64,000 nucleotides of DNA from Microbacterium sp. BK668 (GCF_004362195.1 NZ_SNWG01000003.1:112244-176243); one strand, 5' to 3'. Counted from the stretch's first letter, positions 18,242-27,175 are shown. The notes: a model not told the origin generated them from the sequence alone. Program-made: numbers and translations.

Positions 18242-19723
18242 TCAGAGCGAGCCTGTCGCCCCCACGCCGAGATTGTCGTCGTAGTCGACGTCCTTGGTCT
18301 CTTTGGAGAGGAGGAGCGCGATGAGGGTCAGGACCGCCATCGCCGACAGGTAGATTCCCACGAGCCACGGGCTGCCGCCCGTCGCCGCCCACAGGGCGAC
18401 CGCGACGATCGGGGCGAGCGCCGCGCCGAGGATCGACGAGACGTTGTACGAGATCGCCGAGCCCGAGTAGCGGACGTTCGTGGGGAAGAGCTCCGGCAGC
18501 ACGGCGCCCATCGGGCCGAACGTCGCACCCATGAGCATGAACCCGAACACCAGGAACGCCTGCACCATCGCGCCGGTGAACTTCGGGTCGGCCTGCGGAA
18601 GCAGGAAGAGGTTGAAGGTCAGGCCGAACAGGATGATGAGGATCGTCACCCAGATGAGGAGCTTGCGGCGCCCGATCGCGTCGGCGATGGGGCCGGAGAG
18701 CAGCGTGAAGATGCCGAAGAACACGACGCCGATGATCTGCATGATCACGAAGTCGGTGTAGCCGAAGCCGAGTCCCGGGTAGAACTGCGCTGCGAACGCC
18801 GTCGCGTCGAACGGCTTGCCCGCCGCCTCCGCCTGGGCCGCCGCTGCCGCTGCCGCCACGTCGACGCTGGCGGCCTTCGTGCCGTACGACAGCGTGAAGT
18901 TCGTCATCAGGTAGAACAGCACGTACGTCGCCAGCATGATGAAGGTGCCGAGGATCAGCTCCTTCCAGTGGTGACGGAGCACGACGCCCAGCGGGAACTT
19001 GCGGATCGCCCCCTTCTGCTCCGCCTTGGCGAAGGTGTCGGACTCGACCAGGCGCAGCCGGACCCACAGGCCGATCACGACCATCACGGCCGAGAAGAGG
19101 AAGGGAACGCGCCAGCCCCACGCGAGGAAGGCCTCGGAGCGCTGCGCGCCGCCGTCGGGATGGGGGAGCAGGAAGTTGATCGCGAGGAAGATCCCGTTCG
19201 CGATGATGAACCCGAGCGGCGCACCGAGCTGCGGGAAGGTGCCGTACCAGGCGCGCTTCCCCTTGGGGGCGTTCTCGGTCGCGACGAGCGCGGCCCCCGA
19301 CCACTCGCCGCCGAGCGCGAAGCCCTGCGCGAGGCGCAGGATGAGCAGGAGCAGGGCCGCCCACCATCCAATGTCGTTGTAGGTGGGGAGGCAGCCGATG
19401 AGGAACGTCGCGATCCCCATGGTGAGCAGCGACGCGACGAGCGTGGCCTTGCGCCCGAAGCGGTCGCCGAAGTGACCGAAGACGATCGCGCCGAGGGGGC
19501 GCGCGATCATCGCCGCGCCGAAGACGCCGAACGACGCGAGGAGCGCGGTGGTGTCGTTCCCGGTAGGGAAGAAGAGGATGGGGAAGACGAGCACGGCCGC
19601 CGTCGCGTACGCGTAGAAGTCGTAGAACTCGATCGTCGTGCCGACGAGGCTCGCCGTGATGACACGGGAGCGCGGATTGGCGGGTGCCGCCGTGGGGGAT
19701 GCCGTTGTGGCAGTGGAAGACAT
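18242..19723 (-). CDS. MFS transporter, metabolite:H+ symporter (MHS) family
   Basis: A 493-residue inner-membrane symporter with 12 predicted spans. Family motifs include the cytoplasmic loop GHFGDRFGRK after TM2, RLAQGFALGGEWSGAA in TM4-5, and the second-half loop GPIADAIGRRK. MHS members carry shikimate, proline/betaine, dicarboxylates or aromatic acids (ShiA, ProP and related). An unusual Ala-rich insert (VDVAAAAAAAQAEAAG) lies in the periplasmic loop before TM8. The gene is a single transcription unit with its own terminator. Import of an aromatic or dicarboxylic acid for the nearby gallate island is possible but unproven, since 4 kb and an unrelated exporter lie between. Confidence 0.87.
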   Translation of the reverse strand: MSSTATTASPTAAPANPRSRVITASLVGTTIEFYDFYAYATAAVLVFPILFFPTGNDTTALLASFGVFGAAMIARPLGAIVFGHFGDRFGRKATLVASLLTMGIATFLIGCLPTYNDIGWWAALLLLILRLAQGFALGGEWSGAALVATENAPKGKRAWYGTFPQLGAPLGFIIANGIFLAINFLLPHPDGGAQRSEAFLAWGWRVPFLFSAVMVVIGLWVRLRLVESDTFAKAEQKGAIRKFPLGVVLRHHWKELILGTFIMLATYVLFYLMTNFTLSYGTKAASVDVAAAAAAAQAEAAGKPFDATAFAAQFYPGLGFGYTDFVIMQIIGVVFFGIFTLLSGPIADAIGRRKLLIWVTILIILFGLTFNLFLLPQADPKFTGAMVQAFLVFGFMLMGATFGPMGAVLPELFPTNVRYSGSAISYNVSSILGAALAPIVAVALWAATGGSPWLVGIYLSAMAVLTLIALLLSKETKDVDYDDNLGVGATGSL

Positions 19724-19879
19724 GAGGAACCTGTGTCGGGGGGACTGCGTGGACGTCTTCTTGGGACGCGCCGGTGGCGGGAGCCCGGAGCAGGGGTGAC
19801 GCAGCGGGCGGCTCGTCGCTGGGTCACCGAGTGCCGGCGGAGTCGCCGGCGAACGGTTTCCGAGTCTACCCGCGCGTGG

Positions 19880-19913
19880 GAGAAGGCGGGCCTACGGCAG
19901 GGCCCGCCTTCTC
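19880..19913. terminator. 13-bp perfect hairpin downstream of the 117-residue membrane protein gene
   Basis: GAGAAGGCGGGCC (19880-19892) pairs with GGCCCGCCTTCTC (19901-19913) around an 8-nt loop, starting 15 bp beyond the stop of the minus-strand gene. It has no U-run, but position and stability suit a terminator. Confidence 0.55.
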
Positions 19914-19927
19914 GCGGTCGGAGGGGG

Positions 19928-20281
19928 CTACCGCCAGAGAACGGCGATGGCCGCGTTGGCGAAGGTCAGGATGCCGATCGACCAGAAGATGGCCGGCGGC
20001 ACCGCGCCCGTCTTCTTCTGGCGACCGCGGCCGATTCCGAGCAGGGCTCCGATGACGACGAGGATGACGAGCTTGAGGCCGATCTTGGCGTAGTTGAGGT
20101 CGTACTCGATGCCCCACGGGGCGGCCAGGATGAGGCCGGCGACGCCCGCGATGGCGAGGCCCCACTCCATCAGGCGCGTGACGTGGTGACGCCGGTTCAC
20201 GACCTCGACGACCCAGGCGCCGAAGAGGATCGCGAAGCCGACGAGATGGACGAGCAGGACGACGTGGCGAAGGAACTCCAT
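19928..20281 (-). CDS. Hypothetical four-span membrane protein
   Basis: A 117-residue membrane protein with hydrophobic segments at about residues 5-25, 40-56, 65-84 and 96-115. His-containing segments (LRHVVLLVHLVGF, RRHHVTRLMEW) sit in and next to the membrane. Some small proteins of this form bind haem, but no firm motif supports that here. It is not part of the riboflavin operon, from which it is separated by a 19-bp tandem repeat. A hairpin follows its stop codon. I do not recognise the family with certainty. Confidence 0.65.
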   Translation of the reverse strand: MEFLRHVVLLVHLVGFAILFGAWVVEVVNRRHHVTRLMEWGLAIAGVAGLILAAPWGIEYDLNYAKIGLKLVILVVIGALLGIGRGRQKKTGAVPPAIFWSIGILTFANAAIAVLWR

Positions 20282-20377
20282 GACCTCAGCCTACCTTTCG
20301 TAAGGCTGAAGCCGACGCACACGGCCCGCTCCGGCATGCGAGTCGAGGTTCGGGGGGCCAGTCGAGCCCTCACTGGG

Positions 20378-20491
20378 CTCGACCCGAACCCCATGCCTCG
20401 ACTCGAACCCCAGGCCTCGACTCGGACCCCAGGCCTCGACCCGAACCCGACGGCTCGACTCGAACCCGACGGCTCGACTCGGACCCGATGC
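20378..20491. repeat. Six tandem copies of a 19-bp unit
   Basis: The consensus CTCGACTCGAACCCCAGGC repeats exactly every 19 bp, at 20378, 20397, 20416, 20435, 20454 and 20473. Substitutions alternate between two sub-types (ACCCCAGGC and ACCCGACGG). Just upstream, GTCGAGCCC and GGGCTCGAC form a small hairpin (20361-20383). The array lies between the ribH stop and a membrane protein start. Confidence 0.8.
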
Positions 20492-20515
20492 CTCGGCTCC
20501 GCAGCGGAGCGCGGG

Positions 20516-21013
20516 TCAGAACCCGGCGGGGCGGCGCTGCGCCGCGCGCAGCTCGCGCAGCACCAGCGCGGTGCGGATCGCGGCATCCGCAGCCTCCGCG
20601 CCCTTGTCCTCCTTCGACCCGGGCAGGCCCGCCCGGTCGAGTCCCTGCTGCTCGTCGTCCAGCGTCAGCACCCCGAAGCCGACCGGCTTGCCGGTGTCCA
20701 GTGCCACGCGGGTCAGGCCGTCGGTCGCCGCATTCGAGACGAAGTCGAAGTGGGGGGTGCCGCCGCGGATGATGACGCCGAGCGCCACGACCGCGTCGGC
20801 CCCGGCATCCAGCGCCGCCTTCGCCGCGACGGGCAGCTCGAACGAGCCGGGGACCCGGACGAGCCGCCACGACGCGTTCGCGGCGTCGAGCGTGCGCTGT
20901 GCGCCCGCGATCAGGCCGTCGGTGATGACGTCGTGCCAGCTTCCGGCGACCACGACGATGTCAAGGTCGGTCGCGTCGGTGCCGCCGACGATCGGCGCGC
21001 CCTTGCCGCTCAT
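20516..21013 (-). CDS. ribH: 6,7-dimethyl-8-ribityllumazine synthase
   Basis: A 165-residue lumazine synthase that condenses 5-amino-6-ribitylaminouracil with 3,4-dihydroxy-2-butanone 4-phosphate. Recognised by AGSWHDVITDGLIAGA, VPGSFELPVAAK and ALGVIIRGGTPHFDFVSN. The latter contains the substrate-binding region and the catalytic His (HFDFV, equivalent to His88 in Bacillus). It is the last gene of ribD-ribE-ribBA-ribH, and its ATG overlaps the ribBA stop by 4 nt. Expression should follow the FMN riboswitch upstream of ribD. Confidence 0.95.
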   Translation of the reverse strand: MSGKGAPIVGGTDATDLDIVVVAGSWHDVITDGLIAGAQRTLDAANASWRLVRVPGSFELPVAAKAALDAGADAVVALGVIIRGGTPHFDFVSNAATDGLTRVALDTGKPVGFGVLTLDDEQQGLDRAGLPGSKEDKGAEAADAAIRTALVLRELRAAQRRPAGF

Positions 21014-22302
21014 GCGCTCGCTCCTCCCGCCAGGTGCGATTCCTTCATCTCGGCGAGCGCATCGGCGAGTTCGCGCTCGTCGATGAGGTGTCCCATCCGG
21101 TCGCGCTTGGTCTCGAGGTACTGGTGGTTGTTCGGGCCGACGCCCACGAGCAGAGGCACCTGCTCGACGATGTCGAGACCGAGTCGGCGCAGCTGGTTCA
21201 CCTTGTCGGAGTTGTTCGTGAGCAGGCGCACCTTCTCGACGCCGAGGTCGGAGAGGATGCCGGCCGCGGCGGCGTAGTCGCGCGCGTCGGCGGGAAGGCC
21301 CAGGGCGAGATTCGCGTCCACCGTGTCGAGGCCCCGCTCCTGCAGGCTGTAGGCGCGCAGCTTGTTGATGAGCCCGATGCCCCGGCCCTCGTGACCCCGC
21401 ATGTAGATGACGACACCGCCCTCCTGCTTGATCGCGTCCAGCGCGGCATCCAGCTGCGGTCCGCACTCGCACTTCAGCGAGCCGAACGCCTCGCCCGTCA
21501 GGCATTCCGAGTGCACGCGCACGAGCGGCGCCTTGTCGGTGATCTCGCCCGACACGACCGCGATGTGGTCGGTGCCGGTGATGCGGTCCTTGTACGCGAG
21601 GAAGCGGAACGCACCGTGCGAGGTCGGCACGTTCGCCTCGGCGCGCAGGCTCACCCGGCGCCTGTGCGGCGAGGCCGCCACCGACTCGAGCGGCTCGTTC
21701 GCCTCGAGATGGGTCACGAGCTGCTCGATCGTGATGACCGGCACGCCGTCGCGCTCGCCGAGCTCGAGGAGGCCGGGGAGGCGCATCATCGATCCATCCT
21801 CGGCGACGACCTCGGCGATCGCGCCCACGGGCTTGAGGCCGGCCAGGCGCATGAGCTCGACCGCGGCCTCGGTGTGACCGCCGCGCTCGCGGACGCCCCC
21901 GTCGACGGCCCGGAGCGGAAGGATGTGACCCGGGCGGATGACGCTCCCCGGCGTGGACTCGGGGTCGGCGAGCACGTTCAGGGTGTGGGCGCGATCGGAC
22001 GCGCTGATGCCGGTCGACACCCGGTCGGCCGCGTCGACGCTCACCGTGTACGCGGTGCCCCGGGCGTCTTCGTTGACCGCGACCATCGGCGGAAGGTCGA
22101 GCCGGTCGGCCCACTCCGCGGGCATCGGCGCGCAGATGAATCCGCTGGACCACCGGACCGTCCACGCGACCCATTCCGGGGTGGCGAGCTCGGCGGAGAG
22201 GACGACGTCGCCCTCGTTCTCGCGGTTCTCATCGTCGGCGACGATGACGGGGCGCCCCGCGCGCAGCGCGTCGAGGGCGTCGGGGATCGTGGCAAGGCTC
22301 AT
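21010..22302 (-). CDS. ribBA: Bifunctional 3,4-dihydroxy-2-butanone-4-phosphate synthase / GTP cyclohydrolase II
   Basis: A 430-residue fusion. The N-terminal half (about 1-205) is the DHBP synthase, with DDENRENEGDVV near residue 23, the segment RPGHILPLRA and the RGGHTEAAVELMRLAG loop. The C-terminal half is GTP cyclohydrolase II, with zinc cysteines in CLTGEAFGSLKCECG, and RGHEGRGIGL. It supplies both precursors for riboflavin. The ATG overlaps the riboflavin synthase stop by 4 nt. Confidence 0.96.
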   Translation of the reverse strand: MSLATIPDALDALRAGRPVIVADDENRENEGDVVLSAELATPEWVAWTVRWSSGFICAPMPAEWADRLDLPPMVAVNEDARGTAYTVSVDAADRVSTGISASDRAHTLNVLADPESTPGSVIRPGHILPLRAVDGGVRERGGHTEAAVELMRLAGLKPVGAIAEVVAEDGSMMRLPGLLELGERDGVPVITIEQLVTHLEANEPLESVAASPHRRRVSLRAEANVPTSHGAFRFLAYKDRITGTDHIAVVSGEITDKAPLVRVHSECLTGEAFGSLKCECGPQLDAALDAIKQEGGVVIYMRGHEGRGIGLINKLRAYSLQERGLDTVDANLALGLPADARDYAAAAGILSDLGVEKVRLLTNNSDKVNQLRRLGLDIVEQVPLLVGVGPNNHQYLETKRDRMGHLIDERELADALAEMKESHLAGGASA

Positions 22303-22985
22303 CGGGAGCCTCCTTCCGTCGGAGCGGCGAGGGCCGCGGGGGAGTTCGTGAGAGGCGGCTCGCGGTGAGCCGCGGCGGGTGCCGCGAAGGAGAGCATCCG
22401 CTGCACATGGCGCGCGAGGATGTCGGTCTCGAGGTTCACGACATCGCCCGCGCCGCGCTCGCCGAGGGTCGTCGCCTCGAGGGTCTCGGGGATGAGCGAC
22501 ACCTCGAACCACTGCGCGGGCGACGACGCGTCGCTGACGGCGCTGACGGTGAGTGAGACGCCGTCGACCGCGATCGACCCCTTGTCGACCACGAGGGGGG
22601 CGTGGTCCGCGGCGAGCGAGATCCGCAGCACACGCCACTGGTCTCCGCGGCGCACCTCGAGCACTTCGCCGGTGCCGTCGATGTGGCCCTGCACGATGTG
22701 CCCGCCGAGGCGGCCGTGCGCGCGTGTCGCCCGCTCGACGTTGACCGCGAGACCCGGAGCGACGCCGGCAAGGGTGGACATGTCGAGCGTCTGCTTCATG
22801 ACATCGGCGGTGAACCAGTCGTCGCCCTGGTCGACGACGGTCAGGCATACGCCGCTGATCGAGATCGAGTCGCCGTGCGCAGCATCCGACACCGCCTGGG
22901 GTGCCCTCACCGTCAGGCGCACGCCGTCGCCCGAGGGCTGGACGTCGGTCACCTCGCCGATCTCCTCGACGATTCCCGTGAACAT
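22299..22985 (-). CDS. ribE: Riboflavin synthase, alpha chain
   Basis: A 228-residue enzyme that dismutates two lumazine molecules to riboflavin. The two homologous lumazine-binding halves are visible: MFTGIVEEIGEV and SGVCLTVV in the first, GSIAVDGVSLTV and FEVSLIPETLEATTL in the second. The C-terminal extension rich in Ala and Pro, about 30 residues, is longer than in the enterobacterial enzyme. It starts one base inside the ribD stop codon (TGATG), so the genes are coupled. Confidence 0.95.
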   Translation of the reverse strand: MFTGIVEEIGEVTDVQPSGDGVRLTVRAPQAVSDAAHGDSISISGVCLTVVDQGDDWFTADVMKQTLDMSTLAGVAPGLAVNVERATRAHGRLGGHIVQGHIDGTGEVLEVRRGDQWRVLRISLAADHAPLVVDKGSIAVDGVSLTVSAVSDASSPAQWFEVSLIPETLEATTLGERGAGDVVNLETDILARHVQRMLSFAAPAAAHREPPLTNSPAALAAPTEGGSR

Positions 22986-24058
22986 CAGTCGTCTCCTTCT
23001 TCGTCTTCGCGCACGCGTCCCGCGCCCACCGGCGCCCTCTCGTCGCCGATGCGGGGCGACGCCACGATCAGCAGGTCCTCGCCGAGCCTCTCGACGGACG
23101 CCACCTCGAGCCGGCGGGCGTCGCCGATCGTGCCCACGCCGATGTCGGCCAGGGCCATCCGCTCGCCTCCCAGCAGCACGGGCGCGACGTAGGCGAGCAC
23201 CTCGTCGACGAGGCCGGCCCGCACGAAGGCGCTCGCCACCGTAGGGCCCCCCTCCACGAACACCCGCTGGACGCCGCGCTCGCGGAGGTCGGCGAGGACG
23301 GCGCCGAGGTCGTCTCCGCGGTACTGGAGGAGGGGGAGGGGATGCCGCAGCACGGCCGCGCCGTCGGGCACGCCGCGCACGCCCAGCACGACCGGGACCG
23401 GCTGATGCTCCAGGAGCGCCCCCGAGGCATCCCGAGCCGTCAGGGCGGGATCGTCGGCGAGCACCGTCCCGATCCCCGCGACGATCGCATCGGCCTGGGC
23501 GCGACGACGATGCACGTCGGCGCGGGCCTGCGGGCCGGTGATCCACTGGCTCGTGCCGTCGGAGGCGGCGGCACGCCCGTCGAGGCTCTGCGCCCACTTG
23601 ACGGTGACATGCGGGCGGCCCAGCCGCTGCACCGTGAGCCACGAGTCCAGCAGCCCGGCCGCCTCGCCGGCGAGGAGCCCCGACTCCACGTCGACGCCCG
23701 CCGCGCGCAGGCGCTCGCCGCCGCCGGACGAGTGGTCGCCCGGGTCGGCGATCGCATAGACGACGCGGGCGACACCCGCCTCGATGAGGGCTTCGGCACA
23801 CGGACCTGTGCGGCCGGTGTGGTTGCAGGGCTCCAGCGTCACGACGGCGGTCGCACCACGGGCCTCGCCCGGGCGGAGCTGCGCGAGCGCGTCGACCTCG
23901 GCGTGGGGCGTGCTCGCGCCGCGGTGCCACCCTTCGGCGAGGACGCGGCCGTCGGGCGCAAGGAGCACGGCACCCACCTGCGGGTTGATCCCGCGGGGGC
24001 CGTGGAGGGCCAGCGCCAGCGCTCGCCGCATGGCGTCGCGTTCCGCGTCGTTCGCCAC
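22985..24058 (-). CDS. ribD: Diaminohydroxyphosphoribosylaminopyrimidine deaminase / 5-amino-6-(5-phosphoribosylamino)uracil reductase
   Basis: A 357-residue bifunctional enzyme. The N-terminal deaminase domain has zinc motif HAEVDAL and PCNHTGRTGPC. The C-terminal reductase domain has VKWAQSLDGRAAASDGTSQWITG and VEGGPTVASAF. The GTG at 24058 was chosen because it gives the usual short N-terminus (VANDAERDAMRRALALA). The next ATG at 24031 would clip the first helix, and longer in-frame extensions run into the riboswitch. First gene of the rib operon. Confidence 0.93.
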   Translation of the reverse strand: MANDAERDAMRRALALALHGPRGINPQVGAVLLAPDGRVLAEGWHRGASTPHAEVDALAQLRPGEARGATAVVTLEPCNHTGRTGPCAEALIEAGVARVVYAIADPGDHSSGGGERLRAAGVDVESGLLAGEAAGLLDSWLTVQRLGRPHVTVKWAQSLDGRAAASDGTSQWITGPQARADVHRRRAQADAIVAGIGTVLADDPALTARDASGALLEHQPVPVVLGVRGVPDGAAVLRHPLPLLQYRGDDLGAVLADLRERGVQRVFVEGGPTVASAFVRAGLVDEVLAYVAPVLLGGERMALADIGVGTIGDARRLEVASVERLGEDLLIVASPRIGDERAPVGAGRVREDEEGDD

Positions 24059-24130
24059 TTCTCGTCCGTCTTCCTGCCTCGCGACGGCGCCGGGGGGCAA
24101 GGGGAAGCAGCGGCACGCTTCGCGCCGCTC

Positions 24131-24286
24131 GTGCTGCCTCCCATCCGGACTCGCAGCCTGCGCTGCATCACCGTCGGTCCCGGAATTCCACCGGATCGGC
24201 TTCGGCATCCGAGCCCCGGATGGGGATGGATGCCTCGGCTCGCGGACTGTCACCGCCGGTTCGGATTCTCACCGACCCCGGAGCAC
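24131..24286 (-). ncRNA. FMN riboswitch (RFN element) controlling the rib operon
   Basis: On the minus strand the conserved blocks appear in order: GGGGTCGGTGAGAATCCGA, ACCGGCGGTGACAGTCCGCG, GCCGATCCGGTGGAATTCC, GACGGTGATGCAGCGCAGG, and AGTCCGGATGGGAGGCAGCA. The ends GTGCT and AGCAC close helix P1. The 72 nt between it and the ribD start hold the expression platform. No poly-U terminator is obvious, so control by occluding the ribosome-binding region is more likely than termination. FMN binding would repress ribD-ribH. Confidence 0.95.
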
Positions 24287-24366
24287 GTCGATGCTCTCGA
24301 GTGTAGTAAACGTGTCCGTGAGCGATTCATTCCTCGACATGCACCGACTCCGGCGGCCGTCGCGAG

Positions 24367-25326
24367 CTAATCGACGAGCGCCCGCGCGGTCGCCTCGTCG
24401 AGTACGAGGTCCGTCACGGTGCGCGCGGCGAGCGCGCCGCGCAGGCTTGCGAGCTTGGAGGCTCCCGACACGATGCACAGCCGTCGCGGGACTCGCCGCA
24501 GCACGTCCAGGCCCGGGCCGGTCGCCCGGTCGTTCAGGGCGATCCCGTCGCTCGACCCGTCGGCGCGGAAGAACACCGTGGCGATGTCGCCCACGACGCC
24601 CTGGCGGGCGAGCTCCTCCAGCTCGTGCGCTTCCAGGTAGCCGCCGCTGTAGACGTGACTGGGCACGCGGGACCCCGCGGAGCCGGTGCTGAACACGACC
24701 AGATCCATGTCGCTCTGCATGTCGAGGATGCGCCGGGTGCTCCGTTCCCGCCACATCGCCTCCCGCGTCCGCGGGTCGTCGAAGAAGGCGGGGACCGGGA
24801 ACTGCTGTGCGCTGCCGCCGTAGGCCGTCGCGAAGCGGCTCAGGATCTCGCTGGCGTAGAGAAGTCCGGTCGTGTGGGTGTTGCCCGACCCGTTGAGCTG
24901 CACGAATGTCGTGCCCCGCACCGATTTGGGCACCAGGTGGCGACTCACGGCATCCGTCGTCGAACCCCACGCGACGCCCACCGTCATGTCGTCGTGGAGC
25001 AGGTCGAGGAGGGCATGCCCCGCGGCGATCGAGACGCGCTGGAGGCGGTCGACCTCGCTGGCGTCGTCGGGCACCGGCACCACCTGTGCGGTGACGGCGA
25101 ATCGCTCCGCGAGGCGCTCCTCGAGCCGCTGCGGAGCGGCGAAGGGCGAGCGGATGCGGATGTCGACGATGCCCGTCGCGCGCGCCGTCGTCAGCAGCCG
25201 CGAGACGGTCGAGCGCGATGTCCCCAGTTCGCGCGCGATCGCCTCCATGGTGCGGTCCTGCACGTAGTAGAGGTGCGCTGCGGTCAGCGCACGCGCCACG
25301 GTGGCGGGATCGGCGGCGTGGTCCAC
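24367..25326 (-). CDS. SorC/DeoR-type (sugar-binding domain) transcriptional regulator
   Basis: A 319-residue regulator. The N-terminal HTH is at about residues 8-50 (HLYYVQDRTMEAIARELGTSRSTVSRLL), followed by a SorC-type phosphosugar-binding domain from about residue 65 with VGVAWGSTTDAVS. The GTG at 25326 is the most plausible start; an upstream in-frame GTG would lie inside a 16-bp palindrome. It is divergent from glpD, and the palindrome lies between the genes. A role in sensing a glycerol- or sugar-phosphate signal and controlling glpD-glpK is likely, but the ligand is not shown by the sequence. Confidence 0.82.
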   Translation of the reverse strand: MDHAADPATVARALTAAHLYYVQDRTMEAIARELGTSRSTVSRLLTTARATGIVDIRIRSPFAAPQRLEERLAERFAVTAQVVPVPDDASEVDRLQRVSIAAGHALLDLLHDDMTVGVAWGSTTDAVSRHLVPKSVRGTTFVQLNGSGNTHTTGLLYASEILSRFATAYGGSAQQFPVPAFFDDPRTREAMWRERSTRRILDMQSDMDLVVFSTGSAGSRVPSHVYSGGYLEAHELEELARQGVVGDIATVFFRADGSSDGIALNDRATGPGLDVLRRVPRRLCIVSGASKLASLRGALAARTVTDLVLDEATARALVD

Positions 25327-25335
25327 TCGCCCATC

Positions 25336-25351
25336 GTGCACATATGTGCAC
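25336..25351. promoter_or_regulatory. Perfect 16-bp palindrome, candidate operator of the SorC regulator
   Basis: GTGCACATATGTGCAC is fully self-complementary and lies 10 bp upstream of the regulator start and 64 bp upstream of glpD. The position suits a site that represses or activates both divergent genes. Confidence 0.6.
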
Positions 25352-25414
25352 ACGACCTGCAAGACCGTCCAGCGATGCGATGATGGATGGAGTCGATACG
25401 ACAGGAGGAATCCG

Positions 25415-27175
25415 ATGACGGCGTCGAGTCCGAGGCGTGGAGCAGGTGCCCTCGCCGAGCGCCCCCACGCCGAGGTGCTGATCATCGGCGGCGGCATCAA
25501 CGGCCTCGCCACGTTCCGCGAGCTCGCCCTTCAGGGCGTGGATGTCGCGCTCGTCGAGCGCGGTGACTTCGTCAGCGGGGCGTCGGCCGCCTCATCGCAC
25601 ATGATCCACGGCGGCATCCGCTACCTCGAGAACGGGGAGTTCCGGCTGGTCCACGAGGCCGTGACCGAGCGCAACGGCCTGCTCCGCATCGCGCCGCACT
25701 ACGTCCGTCCCCTCCAGACGACGATCCCGATCTACAGCACCTTCTCGGGCGTGCTCAGCGCCCCGCTCCGCTTCCTGAGGCACGGCGGCGGCACCCACCG
25801 CGAGCGCGGTGCGCTGCTCATCAAGGTCGGCCTCGTGATCTACGACTCGTTCTCGAGGGGCGGCGGACGCGTCCCCGCCCACTCCTTCCTCGGGCGCAAG
25901 AAGTCGCTCGTCGCCCTGCCGCGGCTGAATCCGAAGGTCAAGTACACCGCGACGTACTGGGATGCCTCGCTCCACGACCCCGAGCGGCTCGCCATCGACG
26001 TCCTCCGCGACGCGGTCGCGGCCGGCCACGGCACGGCGCGCGCGGCCAACTACACGGCGGCGGTCGGCGTCGACGCCGGACGCGTCATGCTCCGCGACCT
26101 CGAGACGGGCGAGGAGACGCCGTTCTCGGCATCCGTCGTCGTCAACGCCTCGGGCCCGTGGACCGACATCACAAACGCCGCCATCGGCGATGCGACGTCG
26201 TACATGGGCGGGACGAAGGGCTCGCACATCGTCCTCGACCACCCCGAGCTGCTCGAGGCGACGGCCGGGCGCGAGCTCTTCTTCGAGGGCAGCGACGGCC
26301 GCATCGTGCTCATCTACCCGCTCAAGGGGCGGGTCCTGGTGGGGACGACTGATCTCGAGCACGACATGGCAGACCCCATCGTGTGCACCGAGGAGGAGGT
26401 CGACTACTTCATCGACCTCATCGGGCAGGTGCTGCCCGACATCGCCGTGGACCGATCGCAGATCGTCTACCGATTCTCGGGCGTCCGGCCCCTGCCCGGG
26501 CACGGCGACGTCGCGGCCGGCTTCGTGTCGCGCGACTACCGGATCGAGTCCGCGCCTCTCGAGGGGTCGTCCGGCACGAAGGTGCTGAGTCTCGTCGGCG
26601 GTAAGTGGACGACCTTCCGCGCCTCCGGCGAGCGGCTGGCCGACCACGTGCTCGAGATCCTCGACCGGGCGCGGGTGCGCTCGACGAAGGGCCTCCCGAT
26701 CGGCGGCGGCCGCGGCTTCCCGACGAGCGAGGCGGCGCGGCGACAGTGGCTCGCGACGCACGAGGGCGGGTTCGGCATCGAGCGGGCGGCCATGCTGCTC
26801 GACCGCTACGGCACCGTCGCGGCCGACGTCATCGAGGCGATCGCGGACGACGACGATGACCGGCCCCTGCGGACCGTGCCCGAGTACAGCACAGCCGAGC
26901 TGCGTCACCTCGCCCGCACCGAGGAGGTCGTCCACCTCGACGACATCCTGCTGCGGCGCACGAGCCTCGCGTTCGTCGGCGCCGTCTCGGCGGAGTCCGC
27001 CGCGGAGGTCGCCGAGGCGATCGCACCGGTCCTCGGCTGGAATGCCCGCAAGCGTCAGAACGAGGTCGAGCGGGCGCTCGAGCGCGTGCACGCCGCGGAC
27101 CCGGGCTGGACGGCCGCGGCATCCGACCCGTCCTCGCGCGGCACATCCCGGTCGTCGGTGCCCGCCGACCGATAG
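25415..27175 (+). CDS. glpD: Aerobic glycerol-3-phosphate dehydrogenase (FAD)
   Basis: A 586-residue membrane-associated flavoprotein oxidising glycerol 3-phosphate to dihydroxyacetone phosphate and passing electrons to quinone. The FAD-binding motif GGGINGL is at residues 25-31, followed by the GlpD hallmarks SSHMIHGGIRYLENGEFRLV and GGTKGSHIVLDH. A C-terminal GlpO/GlpD helical domain occupies about residues 430-560. The start at 25415 is preceded by AGGAGGAA. glpK follows after 98 bp. The last 25 residues are low-complexity and Ser/Ala rich. Confidence 0.94.
   Translation: MTASSPRRGAGALAERPHAEVLIIGGGINGLATFRELALQGVDVALVERGDFVSGASAASSHMIHGGIRYLENGEFRLVHEAVTERNGLLRIAPHYVRPLQTTIPIYSTFSGVLSAPLRFLRHGGGTHRERGALLIKVGLVIYDSFSRGGGRVPAHSFLGRKKSLVALPRLNPKVKYTATYWDASLHDPERLAIDVLRDAVAAGHGTARAANYTAAVGVDAGRVMLRDLETGEETPFSASVVVNASGPWTDITNAAIGDATSYMGGTKGSHIVLDHPELLEATAGRELFFEGSDGRIVLIYPLKGRVLVGTTDLEHDMADPIVCTEEEVDYFIDLIGQVLPDIAVDRSQIVYRFSGVRPLPGHGDVAAGFVSRDYRIESAPLEGSSGTKVLSLVGGKWTTFRASGERLADHVLEILDRARVRSTKGLPIGGGRGFPTSEAARRQWLATHEGGFGIERAAMLLDRYGTVAADVIEAIADDDDDRPLRTVPEYSTAELRHLARTEEVVHLDDILLRRTSLAFVGAVSAESAAEVAEAIAPVLGWNARKRQNEVERALERVHAADPGWTAAASDPSSRGTSRSSVPADR

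Noticed and set aside
17510..21277. A 1255-codon open frame on the plus strand across the MHS transporter and ribH region
   Set aside because: It is antisense to well-supported genes and crosses the repeat arrays; the product is low-complexity and has no domain.
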